DNA of 64,000 nt from Actomonas aquatica (GCF_019679435.2 NZ_CP139781.1:2480001-2544000); one strand, 5' to 3'; positions 45,805 through 56,000 are shown, counted from the stretch's first letter. Numbers and translations are program-made. The notes: generated by a model from the sequence alone, not told the origin.

Positions 45805-46203
45805 GTGATTCTGGTCGATACCAACGTCCTCATCGACGTGCTGGCCGACGACCCGGATTGGGCCGAGTGGTCAGAGGCCCAATTGATAGCGGCCATCAAG
45901 CAAGAGGAACTCGCCATCAATCCGATCATCTACGCGGAGCTAGCCGTCGCCTATCGCACCGCCGCCGGACTGGAAAAGGCTCTAAAACACTGGCCCTTGA
46001 CCCGCTTGGAGCTGCCATATGATGCGGGATTTCTAGCCGCCCATGCCTTTCGGGTCTATCGCCAGCGGGGCGGAACGAAACATCGCCCATTGCCCGATTT
46101 CTACATCGGCGCTCATGCCCAAACGTCCGGTCTTCGTCTGCTGACGCGCGACGGCAGCCGCTATGCCAGCTATTTCCCGCGCGTCCCGCTGATTACCCCC
46201 TGA
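45805..46203 (+). CDS. PIN-domain ribonuclease toxin (VapC-like)
   Basis: 132-residue PIN nuclease. Acidic residues of the active site are seen as D5 (ILVDTNVLIDVL), E46 in NPIIYAELAV, D98 in PLPDFYIGAHA and the D116-containing TRDGSRYASYFP. Start GTG 45805. The antitoxin directly precedes it; together they form a type II toxin-antitoxin module. Confidence 0.9.
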   Translation: MILVDTNVLIDVLADDPDWAEWSEAQLIAAIKQEELAINPIIYAELAVAYRTAAGLEKALKHWPLTRLELPYDAGFLAAHAFRVYRQRGGTKHRPLPDFYIGAHAQTSGLRLLTRDGSRYASYFPRVPLITP

Positions 46204-46324
46204 CGCGCCGAGCACACAAATCGTTCCCGATACATTGCGTCGCGTCCCCGGCCCGCTCAACTGAGAGCAGCTTGCCGCTCGTCCCTTCCCGCCCACGCCG
46301 CCACGGTCCCATCTGCCCATCCCC

Positions 46325-47680
46325 ATGAACCGACGCACCTTTGTTTCCCATCTCGCCGTTGCCGGCGCCGCCACCGCCGCCTCCTCCCGTCTCTACGGCG
46401 AATCCTCCGTCAAACGTCCCACCCTCGGCATCATCGGCTGCGGCTGGTATGGCGGCGTGAACTACAACGTCTTCACCCGCTGCGGAGACTTCCTCGTCAC
46501 CGGCCTGGCCGACGTGAACACCAAGAATCTGCAGAAAACCCTCACGCAGGTGGCCGAGCATCAAAAGGAGGTGCCGCAAACCTATGCCGACTACCGGCAG
46601 ATGTTGGCCGAGAACGCACCCGACATCGTCATCATTGCCACGCCCGATCATTGGCACGCCCTGCCGACGATCGACGCCATCAAAGCCGGTTGTGATGTCT
46701 TCCTCGATAAACCCATCGGCGTCGACGTGATCGAGGGCGAGGCCATGGTCGCCGCCGCCCGCAAATATGATCGGGTCGTGCAGATCAACACCCAGCGGCG
46801 CAGCAACCCGTTGTATCAGGAAGCTCGTGACGCCTACATGCGCAGCGGTCGTCTCGGGCAGATCGCGCTCGTCGAGGCCTACAGTTACTTGAGCATCGAG
46901 GGCTACTCCACCGGACCTCGTCCGGTCGTGCCGGTGCCCGACCACCTCGACTACGAAGCCTACGCCGGGCCGGCCGAAAAGCAGCCCTACCGGGAGATCA
47001 TTGAGAACCGTGGTTGGCGCTCCTTCATGGCCTACGGCAACGGCGTCATCGGTAACGTGGGGGTGCACACGCTCGACAAGGTGCGTTTCCTGCTCGATCT
47101 GCGCTGGCCGGACTACGTGCAGTCCACCGGAGGCATCTACGTCAACAAGGACTCGTTCTCCGACGTCTACGATACGCAGCACAGCACCTTCCATTACCCG
47201 GATCTCGACGTGAGTTGGGAACACCGCCTGTGGGGCGGCTCCCCGATTCCGCAGCGCCATTGGAGCGACCAGTGGGGAGCCCGCTTCCTCGGCGAACACG
47301 GCACGCTCAACCTGACCATGTATGACTACACCTTCACCCCGGCCGACGGCGGACCGGTCGAAGGGCGTCACATGATGTCGAAGAGCGGTGACCTCGAGAA
47401 CATCGACTTCGGCAACGCCGGCGTCTTCCAAGTCGCCGAGGACAACCACGTAAAGGACTTCCTCGCCGCGCGCGAAACCCGCAGCCGGCCGATCGCCGAC
47501 ATCGAGGAAGGTCACATCTCGAGTTCCATGTGTGAGCTCGCCAACCTGTCCGTCGCCCTCGGCCGCCCCATCGCCTACGACCCGACGACGCGCACCGTCC
47601 CCGGCGACCCCGAGGCCACCGCCCGCCTCGCCCGCCCCTACCGCCCCCCCTACGTCCACCCGGATCCGGAGAACGTGTGA
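46325..47680 (+). CDS. Tat-exported Gfo/Idh/MocA family oxidoreductase
   Basis: NAD(P)-binding sugar or polyol oxidoreductase exported folded. The 451-residue product starts with a Tat signal (MNRRTFVSHLAVAGAATAAS), then the Rossmann glycine motif LGIIGCGWYGGVNY, the DKPIGVD-type motif (FLDKPIGVDV) and IATPDHWH. The C-terminal domain matches the family. Such proteins are abundant in Verrucomicrobia; substrate unknown. Single gene. Confidence 0.9.
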   Translation: MNRRTFVSHLAVAGAATAASSRLYGESSVKRPTLGIIGCGWYGGVNYNVFTRCGDFLVTGLADVNTKNLQKTLTQVAEHQKEVPQTYADYRQMLAENAPDIVIIATPDHWHALPTIDAIKAGCDVFLDKPIGVDVIEGEAMVAAARKYDRVVQINTQRRSNPLYQEARDAYMRSGRLGQIALVEAYSYLSIEGYSTGPRPVVPVPDHLDYEAYAGPAEKQPYREIIENRGWRSFMAYGNGVIGNVGVHTLDKVRFLLDLRWPDYVQSTGGIYVNKDSFSDVYDTQHSTFHYPDLDVSWEHRLWGGSPIPQRHWSDQWGARFLGEHGTLNLTMYDYTFTPADGGPVEGRHMMSKSGDLENIDFGNAGVFQVAEDNHVKDFLAARETRSRPIADIEEGHISSSMCELANLSVALGRPIAYDPTTRTVPGDPEATARLARPYRPPYVHPDPENV

Positions 47681-47701
47681 GGCGCGGCGTCCCAATCCCG
47701 T

Positions 47702-47783
47702 TGTAGGACTCGACCTCGTGTCGAGCCGCCGCGAAAAGGCAACGCACCGGCCTCACACGAGGCAACGCACCGGCCTCACACGA
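47702..47783. repeat. GTAG palindrome and 23-bp tandem repeat
   Basis: 47702-47727 has a CTCGAC/GTCGAG hairpin (TGTAGGACTCGACC...GTCGAG). A 23-bp unit beginning GGCAACGCACCGGCCTC is present twice in tandem at 47738-47760 and 47761-47783. The stretch lies between convergent genes. Confidence 0.65.
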
Positions 47784-47813
47784 GGTGAGGCCCTTGTTGC
47801 TACACTTCGGAGT

Positions 47814-49055
47814 TCATTGCAGATGATCCGCTTCGCCGGCGTAGGCGACGCCGTCGATCAGGGTGCCGACGCAGTGCGTGGTGTATTCGAAGGGGTCGCC
47901 GTTGAAGAGCGCGAGGTCCGCGTCCTTGCCGACTTCGATCGTGCCCACGCGGTCGGCCAGACCGAGGATCTCCGCCGGCGCGCGCGTGATGCTCGCCATG
48001 GCTTCGTCCCAGCTCAGCCCGCGCGCCACCAGCAACCCGGCTTCAAACAATACCGTGCGCGTTTTGGGCGCATACGCTTCGTAGCCACTTTGGATCGCAA
48101 ACGGAATGCCCGCGGCCTGCAGCTTCGCCGCCGTCTCCATGCTCAGGTTCTCCAACTCACCCGCCGCCCGCGCCATCGTGGGATGCAGGATTACCGGGAA
48201 ACCGGACGCCTTGATTTGATCGAGCACCAGATGCGCCTCGGCGCAGCCATCGAGGATGATCTCGAGGTCAAACTCTGCCGCGACGCGCAACGCGCCGAGA
48301 ATGTCGACCGCTCGTTGCGCGGTGATCAGCAGCGGCTGCTCACCAGACAGTGCACGGCCCAAAGCCTCGAGATGCAGATCGCGGCCGGGGCGTTTGGACT
48401 CGTCCTCGAGCGCGCGCTTGGTCGCGTATTCCTGCGCTTTGATCAGATCGGCGCGCAGCATGGCGATCGCCTTGGGGCGGGTGCCCGGCGCTTTGCCTTT
48501 GGCCGCATCACTGGCGATCGCATCCATGCCCAACGACACCGTCACCATGCGCTGCGGCAGGATCACGTCCTCGTCGGCGGTGCGACCGTGGAGCTTCACC
48601 ACCATGGTTGAACCGGACACCAGGGTGCCCGGACCGTGCCCGGTGTTGATCGTGGTCACACCCAGTCCGCGCGAAAACGCGACAAACTCCTCCTTGGCGT
48701 TGTAGGCATCGATCGCGCGCAGGTCCGCCTGCAGCGGCGCACTTTCATCGAGCATGTCCTGATCGTGCGGTTGGTTGAGAATACCCGACAGGCCCACCAC
48801 CGAATGCGCGTCGACGAGTCCCGGCACCACCACCGCCACCTCGAGCGTGCGGATGCCAGCCGGCAGGGTCATGGCCGCAGCCGGGCCGACTTGGACGATT
48901 TTGCCGTCCTCGACGAGCACGATGGCGTTCTCAATCGGTTCGCCGGCCATGGTGTGCAGGGTGTCGGCGTGCACCGCGATGGTCTCCGCCGAGGTCGTCA
49001 GCGCGCCGCCCGCCACGGCCGCCAGTAACAGAATTTTTGATACAATGGTCTTCAT
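47814..49055 (-). CDS. Amidohydrolase-like protein with degenerate metal site
   Basis: Exported protein of the imidazolonepropionase-like amidohydrolase fold. The 413-residue product from ATG 49055 has a signal peptide (KILLLAAVAGGALTTSAE) and the family shape (DTLHTMAGEPIENAIVLVEDGKI; GLVDAH). The HXH metal motif is altered to HSV (VDAHSVVG), and other ligand regions seen in the adjacent gene (GFHTDD, HHTHRHDD, LHHVSEG) are absent (FAIQSG, LLITAQR, LDGCAEA). Likely an inactive partner subunit of the upstream enzyme; 10 bases separate them. The longer frame to 49175 overlaps the neighbour and is rejected. Confidence 0.85.
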   Translation of the reverse strand: MKTIVSKILLLAAVAGGALTTSAETIAVHADTLHTMAGEPIENAIVLVEDGKIVQVGPAAAMTLPAGIRTLEVAVVVPGLVDAHSVVGLSGILNQPHDQDMLDESAPLQADLRAIDAYNAKEEFVAFSRGLGVTTINTGHGPGTLVSGSTMVVKLHGRTADEDVILPQRMVTVSLGMDAIASDAAKGKAPGTRPKAIAMLRADLIKAQEYATKRALEDESKRPGRDLHLEALGRALSGEQPLLITAQRAVDILGALRVAAEFDLEIILDGCAEAHLVLDQIKASGFPVILHPTMARAAGELENLSMETAAKLQAAGIPFAIQSGYEAYAPKTRTVLFEAGLLVARGLSWDEAMASITRAPAEILGLADRVGTIEVGKDADLALFNGDPFEYTTHCVGTLIDGVAYAGEADHLQ

Positions 49056-49065
49056 GGCGTGTTCC

Positions 49066-50397
49066 TCAGTGCGTGTGTTCAAAGTCGATCTGGCTGGAGT
49101 AGCAGCACAGGTAGGGAGCGACCGGCGAGCTCGCGCCGAATCCGCCCACGGCAAACAAATGATCCTCCGGATCACTGCGATCGAAGACGCGTTGGCCTTC
49201 GACGAAGGTTTGTTCGACCACCGTGTAAACGCTCAGCGGGTCGCCGGAGAGCACGAGGAAATCGGCGTCTTTGCCGGCCTCGAGCGAACCGACGCGATCA
49301 TCGAGCCCGAGGATCTTGGCGTTGTTGATGGTGAGGCCGCGCAGGGCGCCCTCGGGGGTCATGCCGCCGCGCACGGCCAACGCGCCGGTGCGCAGGAAAA
49401 GGCGTGAATCGGTGATGTAGTCGTCGGTATGAAAGCCGACCATCACGCCCGCCTTTTCGAGCGCCGCGCCGGTGCGCCAGGCGAAGTCGGCTGCCTCCAG
49501 TTTTCCGCCCGGACTGTCGAGCACGATGAGCGAACACGGCACACCGGCGGCAGCAATTTGGTCGGCCACCTTCCAGCCCTCGCTAACGTGATGCAGCACG
49601 ACATTGAAGCCGAACTCCTGCTTCAGGCGCAGCACCGTGATGATGTCATCGTGGCGATGGGTGTGGTGTTGCACCACCCGCTCGCCGTCGAGGACTTCGA
49701 CGAGGATCTCCATACCGAGATCACGCGCCGGTTTTTTCTCCGGGTCGTCACCGGCGGCGGCGAGTTTGTCGCGATACTCCTGCGCGGCGATGTAGGCCTC
49801 GCGCACGAGCGCGGCGGACTTGGCGCGGGAACCGGGGAACTTGGCCAGTTTGTCCTGGCGGATCGAGTTGGTGCCATTGGCCATCTTCAGGCCACCGGCG
49901 GTGCGGCCGTTCGGCAGCGTAATGAGCATCTCGTCGACCGTGCCCACGTCACGCAGCTTGGCGTAAATGGTTTGGCCGCTGATGAGGTGGCCGGAGCCCG
50001 GCATGAGATTGGCCGTGGTGATCCCGCCGGCTTGCGCGCGCTGCACCGTGGCGTCGCGGGCGTCGATGCCGTCGAGGGCCCGCATGCTGGGTTGGATGGC
50101 ATCGGAGTTGTCGGCGGAAAAGCCCGGCCAACCGCCGATGTGGGAATGCGAATCGACCAACCCCGGCATAATGACCTTGCCGCCGACATCAATGGTCTGT
50201 GCATCGGCCGGAATCTCGACCGAACCCTCCGCGCCGACCGCGAGAATTTTACCGTCTTGAATGACCAGGACGCCCGTCTCAATGGGGTCCCCCGTGATGG
50301 GCAGAATCCGGGCCCCCGTATAGGCCACCGGCGATTCCTGCGCAAAGAGCGTCGCCACCGAACAAACCAGTGCGACGAATGTAACAGGTTTGAGCAT
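49066..50397 (-). CDS. Exported amidohydrolase
   Basis: Metal-dependent hydrolase of the imidazolonepropionase-like group, probably acting in the periplasm on a peptide or cyclic amide. The 443-residue product has a signal peptide (MLKPVTFVALVCSVATLFA), the HXH motif (VDSHSHIGG), further histidines in QHHTHRHDD and VVLHHVSEG, and the aspartate segment GFHTDDY. Start ATG 50397; the longer frame to 50535 is a shadow region. Immediately upstream of and co-directional with the degenerate paralogue. Confidence 0.88.
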   Translation of the reverse strand: MLKPVTFVALVCSVATLFAQESPVAYTGARILPITGDPIETGVLVIQDGKILAVGAEGSVEIPADAQTIDVGGKVIMPGLVDSHSHIGGWPGFSADNSDAIQPSMRALDGIDARDATVQRAQAGGITTANLMPGSGHLISGQTIYAKLRDVGTVDEMLITLPNGRTAGGLKMANGTNSIRQDKLAKFPGSRAKSAALVREAYIAAQEYRDKLAAAGDDPEKKPARDLGMEILVEVLDGERVVQHHTHRHDDIITVLRLKQEFGFNVVLHHVSEGWKVADQIAAAGVPCSLIVLDSPGGKLEAADFAWRTGAALEKAGVMVGFHTDDYITDSRLFLRTGALAVRGGMTPEGALRGLTINNAKILGLDDRVGSLEAGKDADFLVLSGDPLSVYTVVEQTFVEGQRVFDRSDPEDHLFAVGGFGASSPVAPYLCCYSSQIDFEHTH

Positions 50398-50570
50398 GCG
50401 GGCAGAAAACCGGTCTGGGCACAGAGCGCAACGCACCACTGCCCGCGGGACGGTTTTTTGGAGACCAAAGCCACGAGGCATTCGGTCGCGCTGCCGGTAA
50501 ATTTCGGCGTGCGCTCGGTGGACCGTGTTGCACATGCTGCGGTGAAGCTGGCCGCTTAGATCGTTTCTTA

Positions 50571-53342
50571 ATGCCCCTAAAACCCCTCGCCCGCATCAGC
50601 ACCGCCATCGCCATGGCCTGGGTGCTGACCACCGCATCGTTTAGCTCCGCCCAAGGTATCTCCGCACTGTGGAATCACTACTCGGGTGACCGCCACCACG
50701 CTGGCTACGTCGATGGACCGGGCGACCTCGCTCGCTTCTCCTCTCCTCAAGCCCTGGATGTCGACGCCGCGGGCAACATCTATGTCGCCGACCGCGGCAA
50801 TAGCGTGATACGCAAAATCACCCCGCAAGGCGTCGTCTCCACCATCGCCGGTAAAGCCGGCGAAGGTGGCCTGACCGATGGCCCGGCCGACGTCGCCCGT
50901 TTCAGCAATCTGATCGCGCTGGCGGTCGCTCACGACGGCTCGATCTACCTGATCGATAACTTGTGGCTGCGACGCATCTCCCCCAACGGCGTCGTATCCA
51001 CCATCGGAGGCACCACCAGCGGCGGCCAATCCCTGATTTCCCTTGGAGACTCCGCCCCCGCCCGCTCCACGTTCATGTTCAGCTCCACCGGTGTCGCCGT
51101 GGACCAAGACCTGAATGTCTTCGTCTCGGCGAATGGCAACATTCTGAAAGTCACGCCCGATGGCATCGCCACGGTCTGGGTGAACAACTCGTCTCCCGGA
51201 GTCGAGCACAACCCGACTCTGGTCAACGACCTGCAGGTCGGCGCCGACGGCTACCTATATTTCGGCATACCGTTTTCCGGGGTGGTCTATCGTATCTCTC
51301 CAACCGGGGAAGGAGAGCAGATTGGTCCTCCGCAATATTCCCTCCCGATTTTCCAGACCAATTTTCAAGGCATCGCCGTGCACGACAACGGTGAGGTGTG
51401 GCTGAGCCAGATGACGTCCCGCATCATCAGCACCGTGACCGATGACCACAACCTGCAGATCGTCAATGAGCCCGACCCCCGCTTGGGATATCCGGGGCTT
51501 TTTCTGCGCGCCAACGACATCGCCCCCGCCCCCAATGGCGGCGTCTACCTGGCCGACCCGCTCACTCACTCCATCCAGCACCTGACCAAGGACGGGACCT
51601 CGACGGTGATCGCTGGCCTCGGCATCCAACCCGTCGCTGATGGGCCCAGGGAGGATGCCGGCTTTTTCGAAGCCAGTTCGTTGAGCGCCATCTACAACGA
51701 CACCCTTTATGTATCCGACTTGGCCCGCATCCGTGCGATCGACCTTCGCACCGGCGACGTCGCGACCGTATTGGATCGCGCGGATACCCCCTACCCCGAC
51801 GCGTTCTTCAATCGCATCGATGCCGATCAGGCCGGAAACCTCTACTTCTGCAATTTCCCGGAAAATTGTATCAGCAAACTCACTACTGACGGCCAATGGA
51901 GCATATGGGCCGGATCGCCCGACGAGGCTGCAATCCGGGACGGCACCGCCGCCGAAGCACGTTTTCGTGGTCCTTCCCATTTTGCCGTTAGTCCCGCCGG
52001 CACGGGCTACGTGATCGACTACAACGGCGGCTACGTGGTGCGCGCCATCGCCCCGGACGGATCCGTGAGCTCCTTGGCCGGGTCGCACACCGAAGGCGGC
52101 GGATACTCCGATGGCACGGGGAGCGACGCGCGTTTCGTGCTACCCCGATCGCTCGGCGTCGCCCCGGACGGCTCGATCTGGGTGGGAGATCATTTATGGA
52201 TACGACGCGTCGCGACCGACGGCACCGTCACGACCATTGCCGGCGGCAACACCTACTATCCTCCACCCGACGGCATCGGTGCCGAAGCTGGCTTCAATTC
52301 AGTGCAGGACATCGCGTTCCTCCCCAACGGCGTGGCAATCGTATCGGAGTTTAATCCCCATCGCCTGCGGGAAGTGCGCCCGGACGGCACCGTCACGTCT
52401 CTCGACATCACCGGCACCTTTGCACCAGCGCCATATGGGACCGCAATTGCGAGTCTTGCGATTTCCCCGACCGGCGAGATCTACGGCGCGGATCCCTATA
52501 ACCACCGCATCATGGTCGGATTTGCGACGCCCGACGCCGGACGTCTGGCCAATCTCTCCGTGCTCAAGCGCGTGGGCGATGGCGGCTCCACGCTCACGGC
52601 CGGCTTCGTCGCCGAGGGCGATGCGGCCAAACCCGTGCTGGTGCGTGCGGTCGGTCCGCAGCTCGCCGCCCACGGCGTCACCAGCGGCTTCATGCCCGAC
52701 CCGCTGCTGGAGCTCTACGACCGCAACGGCCAACTCGTTGAAACGGCCGACAACTGGTCGGACGCCGACAACCTTGCCGGCACTGCCCAACGCCTCGGTG
52801 CCTTTCCCCTCACCGCCGGTTCCACTGATGCCGCCACGACGCGCGCCATCCCCGGCGGTCCGCTCACCGCCACCATCTCGGCCGCCGACGGCGTCGCCGG
52901 GCAGGTGCTCGTCGAGGTCTACGATGCCGATCTCGATGGCGTTTCCCGCCTCACCAACGTGTCCACCCTCACAACCGTATCGCCCGGCGATGGGCGTTTG
53001 GTGGCGGGCTTTGTCATCACCGGCACCGGCCAAAAAACCGTGCTCATCCGCGGCGTCGGCCCCTCGCTCACCGGCGTCGGCGTGCCGGGGGGCGCCGTGC
53101 TGGACGATCCACGCCTGCGGCTCTTCCGCGGCAGCACGCTCATTAATCAAAACGATGATTGGGCCGGCGCCCCGTTGATCGAAGCGGCCGGGACCGCAGT
53201 GGGCGCATTCCCCCTGCTCGGGTCCGACACGACCGACGCAGCGCTGCTGGTGCAACTCGAGGCCGGCAACTACTCGGTGCACCTGGAGTCGGCGAGAGGC
53301 GATGCTGGTCTGGCGATCATCGAGGTCTACGAGGTGAAGTGA
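50571..53342 (+). CDS. Secreted NHL-repeat protein with tandem C-terminal module
   Basis: 923 residues with a signal peptide (TAIAMAWVLTTASFSSAQ). Residues about 45-690 are a series of NHL beta-propeller repeats, seen as recurring DAAGNIYVADRGNSVIRKIT- and GSIYLIDNLWLRRISPNGVVS-like lines ending in VSTIAG. The last about 250 residues hold two copies of a beta module (LVRAVGPQLAAHGV and LIRGVGPSLTGVGV, each with a TAGFV/VAGFV and IEVYE-type end), a type frequent at the ends of secreted proteins in Opitutaceae. Binding or scaffold role inferred; substrate unknown. Confidence 0.87.
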   Translation: MPLKPLARISTAIAMAWVLTTASFSSAQGISALWNHYSGDRHHAGYVDGPGDLARFSSPQALDVDAAGNIYVADRGNSVIRKITPQGVVSTIAGKAGEGGLTDGPADVARFSNLIALAVAHDGSIYLIDNLWLRRISPNGVVSTIGGTTSGGQSLISLGDSAPARSTFMFSSTGVAVDQDLNVFVSANGNILKVTPDGIATVWVNNSSPGVEHNPTLVNDLQVGADGYLYFGIPFSGVVYRISPTGEGEQIGPPQYSLPIFQTNFQGIAVHDNGEVWLSQMTSRIISTVTDDHNLQIVNEPDPRLGYPGLFLRANDIAPAPNGGVYLADPLTHSIQHLTKDGTSTVIAGLGIQPVADGPREDAGFFEASSLSAIYNDTLYVSDLARIRAIDLRTGDVATVLDRADTPYPDAFFNRIDADQAGNLYFCNFPENCISKLTTDGQWSIWAGSPDEAAIRDGTAAEARFRGPSHFAVSPAGTGYVIDYNGGYVVRAIAPDGSVSSLAGSHTEGGGYSDGTGSDARFVLPRSLGVAPDGSIWVGDHLWIRRVATDGTVTTIAGGNTYYPPPDGIGAEAGFNSVQDIAFLPNGVAIVSEFNPHRLREVRPDGTVTSLDITGTFAPAPYGTAIASLAISPTGEIYGADPYNHRIMVGFATPDAGRLANLSVLKRVGDGGSTLTAGFVAEGDAAKPVLVRAVGPQLAAHGVTSGFMPDPLLELYDRNGQLVETADNWSDADNLAGTAQRLGAFPLTAGSTDAATTRAIPGGPLTATISAADGVAGQVLVEVYDADLDGVSRLTNVSTLTTVSPGDGRLVAGFVITGTGQKTVLIRGVGPSLTGVGVPGGAVLDDPRLRLFRGSTLINQNDDWAGAPLIEAAGTAVGAFPLLGSDTTDAALLVQLEAGNYSVHLESARGDAGLAIIEVYEVK

Positions 53343-53411
53343 GCGTCCTGGCCGCCCTCGCCCCCAAATTTTCCCAGCTTCAGCACGGGGCCTGCTTAGC
53401 TGCGGGCACGC

Positions 53412-53750
53412 ATGAAACTCATCAAAGCCGTCATCAAGCCGTTCAAAGTCGAAGCCGTGCGGGAAGCGTTGGAGGCGACGGACGCGCAGGGCATGACGGT
53501 GAGCGATGTGCGCGGCATGGGACGACAAATGGGGCACTTCGAGATCTACCGCGGCAGCGAATACGTGGTCGGCTTCCTGCCCAAATCCATGTGCGAAATC
53601 GTGCTGCCGGGGGATGATATGGAATCGATCATTCGGCTGATCTGCGACTGCGCTTCCACCGGCCGCATTGGCGATGGCAAGGTGTTCGTCATCCCGGTCG
53701 AGCAAGCCGTCCGCATCCGCACGGGCGAAACTAGCCACGACGCGTTGTAG
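53412..53750 (+). CDS. PII signal protein, copy 1
   Basis: 112-residue trimeric sensor of 2-oxoglutarate and ATP/ADP. KLIKAVIKPFKVEAVREAL start, T-loop GRQMGHFEIYRGSEYVV with the uridylylation tyrosine (Y51) and K58 in FLPK, and the nucleotide loop TGRIGDGKVFV are all present. It differs from copy 2 at 55662 in having Met for Lys in the T-loop (GRQM instead of GRQK). No ammonium transporter is adjacent. Confidence 0.92.
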   Translation: MKLIKAVIKPFKVEAVREALEATDAQGMTVSDVRGMGRQMGHFEIYRGSEYVVGFLPKSMCEIVLPGDDMESIIRLICDCASTGRIGDGKVFVIPVEQAVRIRTGETSHDAL

Positions 53751-53781
53751 CGGACCCGCCACACCGGCCCCACGCCCGCCG

Positions 53782-54816
53782 ATGGCACCAAATCCGGCTG
53801 AACCGGTCCATGGACGCGGTATGCCCGCTTCCTCCCCTCGCGCCAGCCCCGCTCCCACTGCTGCAGCCGCCCCGCGTTGGCGGCGGCTGGGTCGCGCCCT
53901 CGGTCGAAGCGCCGTCCGTGGGAGCACCAGCTCGTTGATGCTCGGCATGACATTGGCCCTCTACGGGCTGCTCACCCACTACGTCGAAGCCGCCCGGGAC
54001 CGCCTGCCCTTTCGGGTCGCCGGCTGGTTCGATGTGAAGGCTCAGCTCGGCAACGTCTTCTATGCCGCGGCGCACAACACGGCGGAGTTTTTCCCCAACC
54101 TGCTGCACGGCCGTTGGGGCGACGCCGTCACCAATCTCACTAACATGGCCGGCATCCGCTCCACGGTTTACACTCAGGTGCTGCACGCCGGCGCCACCAA
54201 CCGCGCCGAAGCCTACGTGCTATGGGCGCCGGCGCTGCTGCTCGGGCTGCTGCTGGTCGGCCTGTGGTGGAGGGCCCGGTGCCAACGGGCGCTGTTGCCC
54301 TACGTGGCGCGGATCGGCGTGGCGTCCGCCGCCGGCACCAGCCTGCTCCTCAACGTCGTGGCTTATTACCAAGGTGTCACCGGCGGGGTGGCGGGCTTCA
54401 TCGGCTACCTCGGCTCCGGGGTGGCCCAGACAATCGATCTTGTCGTGCGGGTCGGCACCGGCGTGGTGAAAGAGATCGCCTGGCATCTCTTCTTCCTGCT
54501 CACCGACGGTAAGGAAAAGACCATCGGCTGGCTGACCGACAGCCGTCCGGCCGAAGACCTCAGTCACTACCTTGCCCACTTTCCGGATCACCAGATCAAC
54601 GCCGCGCTGCACACCGCCGTGTATCAAGCCCTCGTCGCCTGCGGCCTCCTGCTGCTGGCGCACGCGCGGCAGGAGCGCAAAGCCCGACACGCCGAGCTGA
54701 AGCCGACACCATCAACGCGGCGGAAACAGAAACGTGCCTCGCTTCGAACCTCGCGACGCCGCAAGGCACACACCGGCCCTCGCCTCAGAAGATCGCGCCC
54801 CGCCAAGCAGGCCTGA
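53782..54816 (+). CDS. Multispanning membrane protein, function unknown
   Basis: From ATG 53782 (or 53821) the product of about 344 residues has a Pro/Ala-rich basic N-terminus, about five to six hydrophobic segments (TSSLMLGMTLALYGLLTHY, VLWAPALLLGLLLVGLWW, GVASAAGTSLLLNVVAYY) and a strongly basic C-terminal tail (RRKQKRASLRTSRRRKAH). No family is recognised. It lies between two PII genes and before a sirtuin, in the same direction, so it may be a PII-related or NAD-related membrane protein; that is inference. Confidence 0.6.
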   Translation: MAPNPAEPVHGRGMPASSPRASPAPTAAAAPRWRRLGRALGRSAVRGSTSSLMLGMTLALYGLLTHYVEAARDRLPFRVAGWFDVKAQLGNVFYAAAHNTAEFFPNLLHGRWGDAVTNLTNMAGIRSTVYTQVLHAGATNRAEAYVLWAPALLLGLLLVGLWWRARCQRALLPYVARIGVASAAGTSLLLNVVAYYQGVTGGVAGFIGYLGSGVAQTIDLVVRVGTGVVKEIAWHLFFLLTDGKEKTIGWLTDSRPAEDLSHYLAHFPDHQINAALHTAVYQALVACGLLLLAHARQERKARHAELKPTPSTRRKQKRASLRTSRRRKAHTGPRLRRSRPAKQA

Positions 54817-54862
54817 TCCGCGCATTGCGGTGGCGACCCCAGCAGGCCACAAACACCGGCGC

Positions 54863-55549
54863 ATGAAGATCGTCGTTTTGACCGGAGCCGGCATCAGTGC
54901 TCCCAGCGGAGTGCGGACGTTTCGCGACGCCGGAGGTTTGTGGGAAAATCATCGGATGGAGGACATCGCCACGCCTGAGGCCTGGCACCGCGATCCGGAT
55001 CTGGTGCTGCGATTCTACAACGACCGCCGGGCCCAGCTCGCCCAGGTGGAGCCGAACGCCGCCCACCGCACCTTGGCCGCTTGGGACCGAGACCACGACG
55101 TCACCGTGATCACCCAAAACGTCGATAATCTGCACGAGCGGGCCGGCTCGCACCACATTGTCCATCTTCACGGTGAGCTCACCAAAGCCCGTAGCACCCG
55201 CTATCCGGCGGACGTGATCGACATCGGCTACGCACCGATCGCGCGGGGCGATGTTTGCTCGCGCGGGGCGCAGTTGCGGCCATACATTGTGTGGTTTGGG
55301 GAGGCGGTGCCGGCCCTCGAGGAAGCGGCCGCGATCATGGAAACTGCGGAGCTGGTGGTGGTCATCGGCACCTCGCTGCAAGTCTATCCAGCGGCCAGCC
55401 TTACCCAATTTGCGCCCCCGGCGGCGGCCTGTTATTTGGTCGATCCGCGGCCCCAAAATGTGCCTCTCGGCTACGAGGTGGTGACAGAATCTGCGGAGCG
55501 GGGTGTGCCGCATCTGGCCGACCTTTTGGGACTCCCTCAGAGCGAATAA
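54863..55549 (+). CDS. cobB: Sir2-family NAD-dependent protein deacylase
   Basis: 228-residue sirtuin. NAD-binding GAGIS (LTGAGISAPSGVRTFR), the catalytic histidine in VHLHGELTKARSTR preceded by VITQNVDNLHERAG, and IVWFGEAVP are all visible. The four zinc cysteines of many sirtuins are not conserved; this occurs in a known bacterial subgroup with the sequence HGELTK. It removes acyl groups from lysines using NAD. Frame extends upstream into the previous gene; ATG 54863 follows the family N-terminus. Confidence 0.92.
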   Translation: MKIVVLTGAGISAPSGVRTFRDAGGLWENHRMEDIATPEAWHRDPDLVLRFYNDRRAQLAQVEPNAAHRTLAAWDRDHDVTVITQNVDNLHERAGSHHIVHLHGELTKARSTRYPADVIDIGYAPIARGDVCSRGAQLRPYIVWFGEAVPALEEAAAIMETAELVVVIGTSLQVYPAASLTQFAPPAAACYLVDPRPQNVPLGYEVVTESAERGVPHLADLLGLPQSE

Positions 55550-55595
55550 CACGGCGGAACGTGCGCCAAATCTCTCAACAAGTGCGCAGGGTTAA

Positions 55596-56000
<405 letters not shown>

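Noticed and set aside
46193-47695. 500-codon minus-strand frame
   Set aside because: Antisense of the Gfo/Idh/MocA gene; the latter has Tat signal and Rossmann motif.
47738-47783. Tandem 23-bp repeat as CRISPR or origin iterons
   Set aside because: Just two adjacent copies without spacers, and no replication gene nearby.
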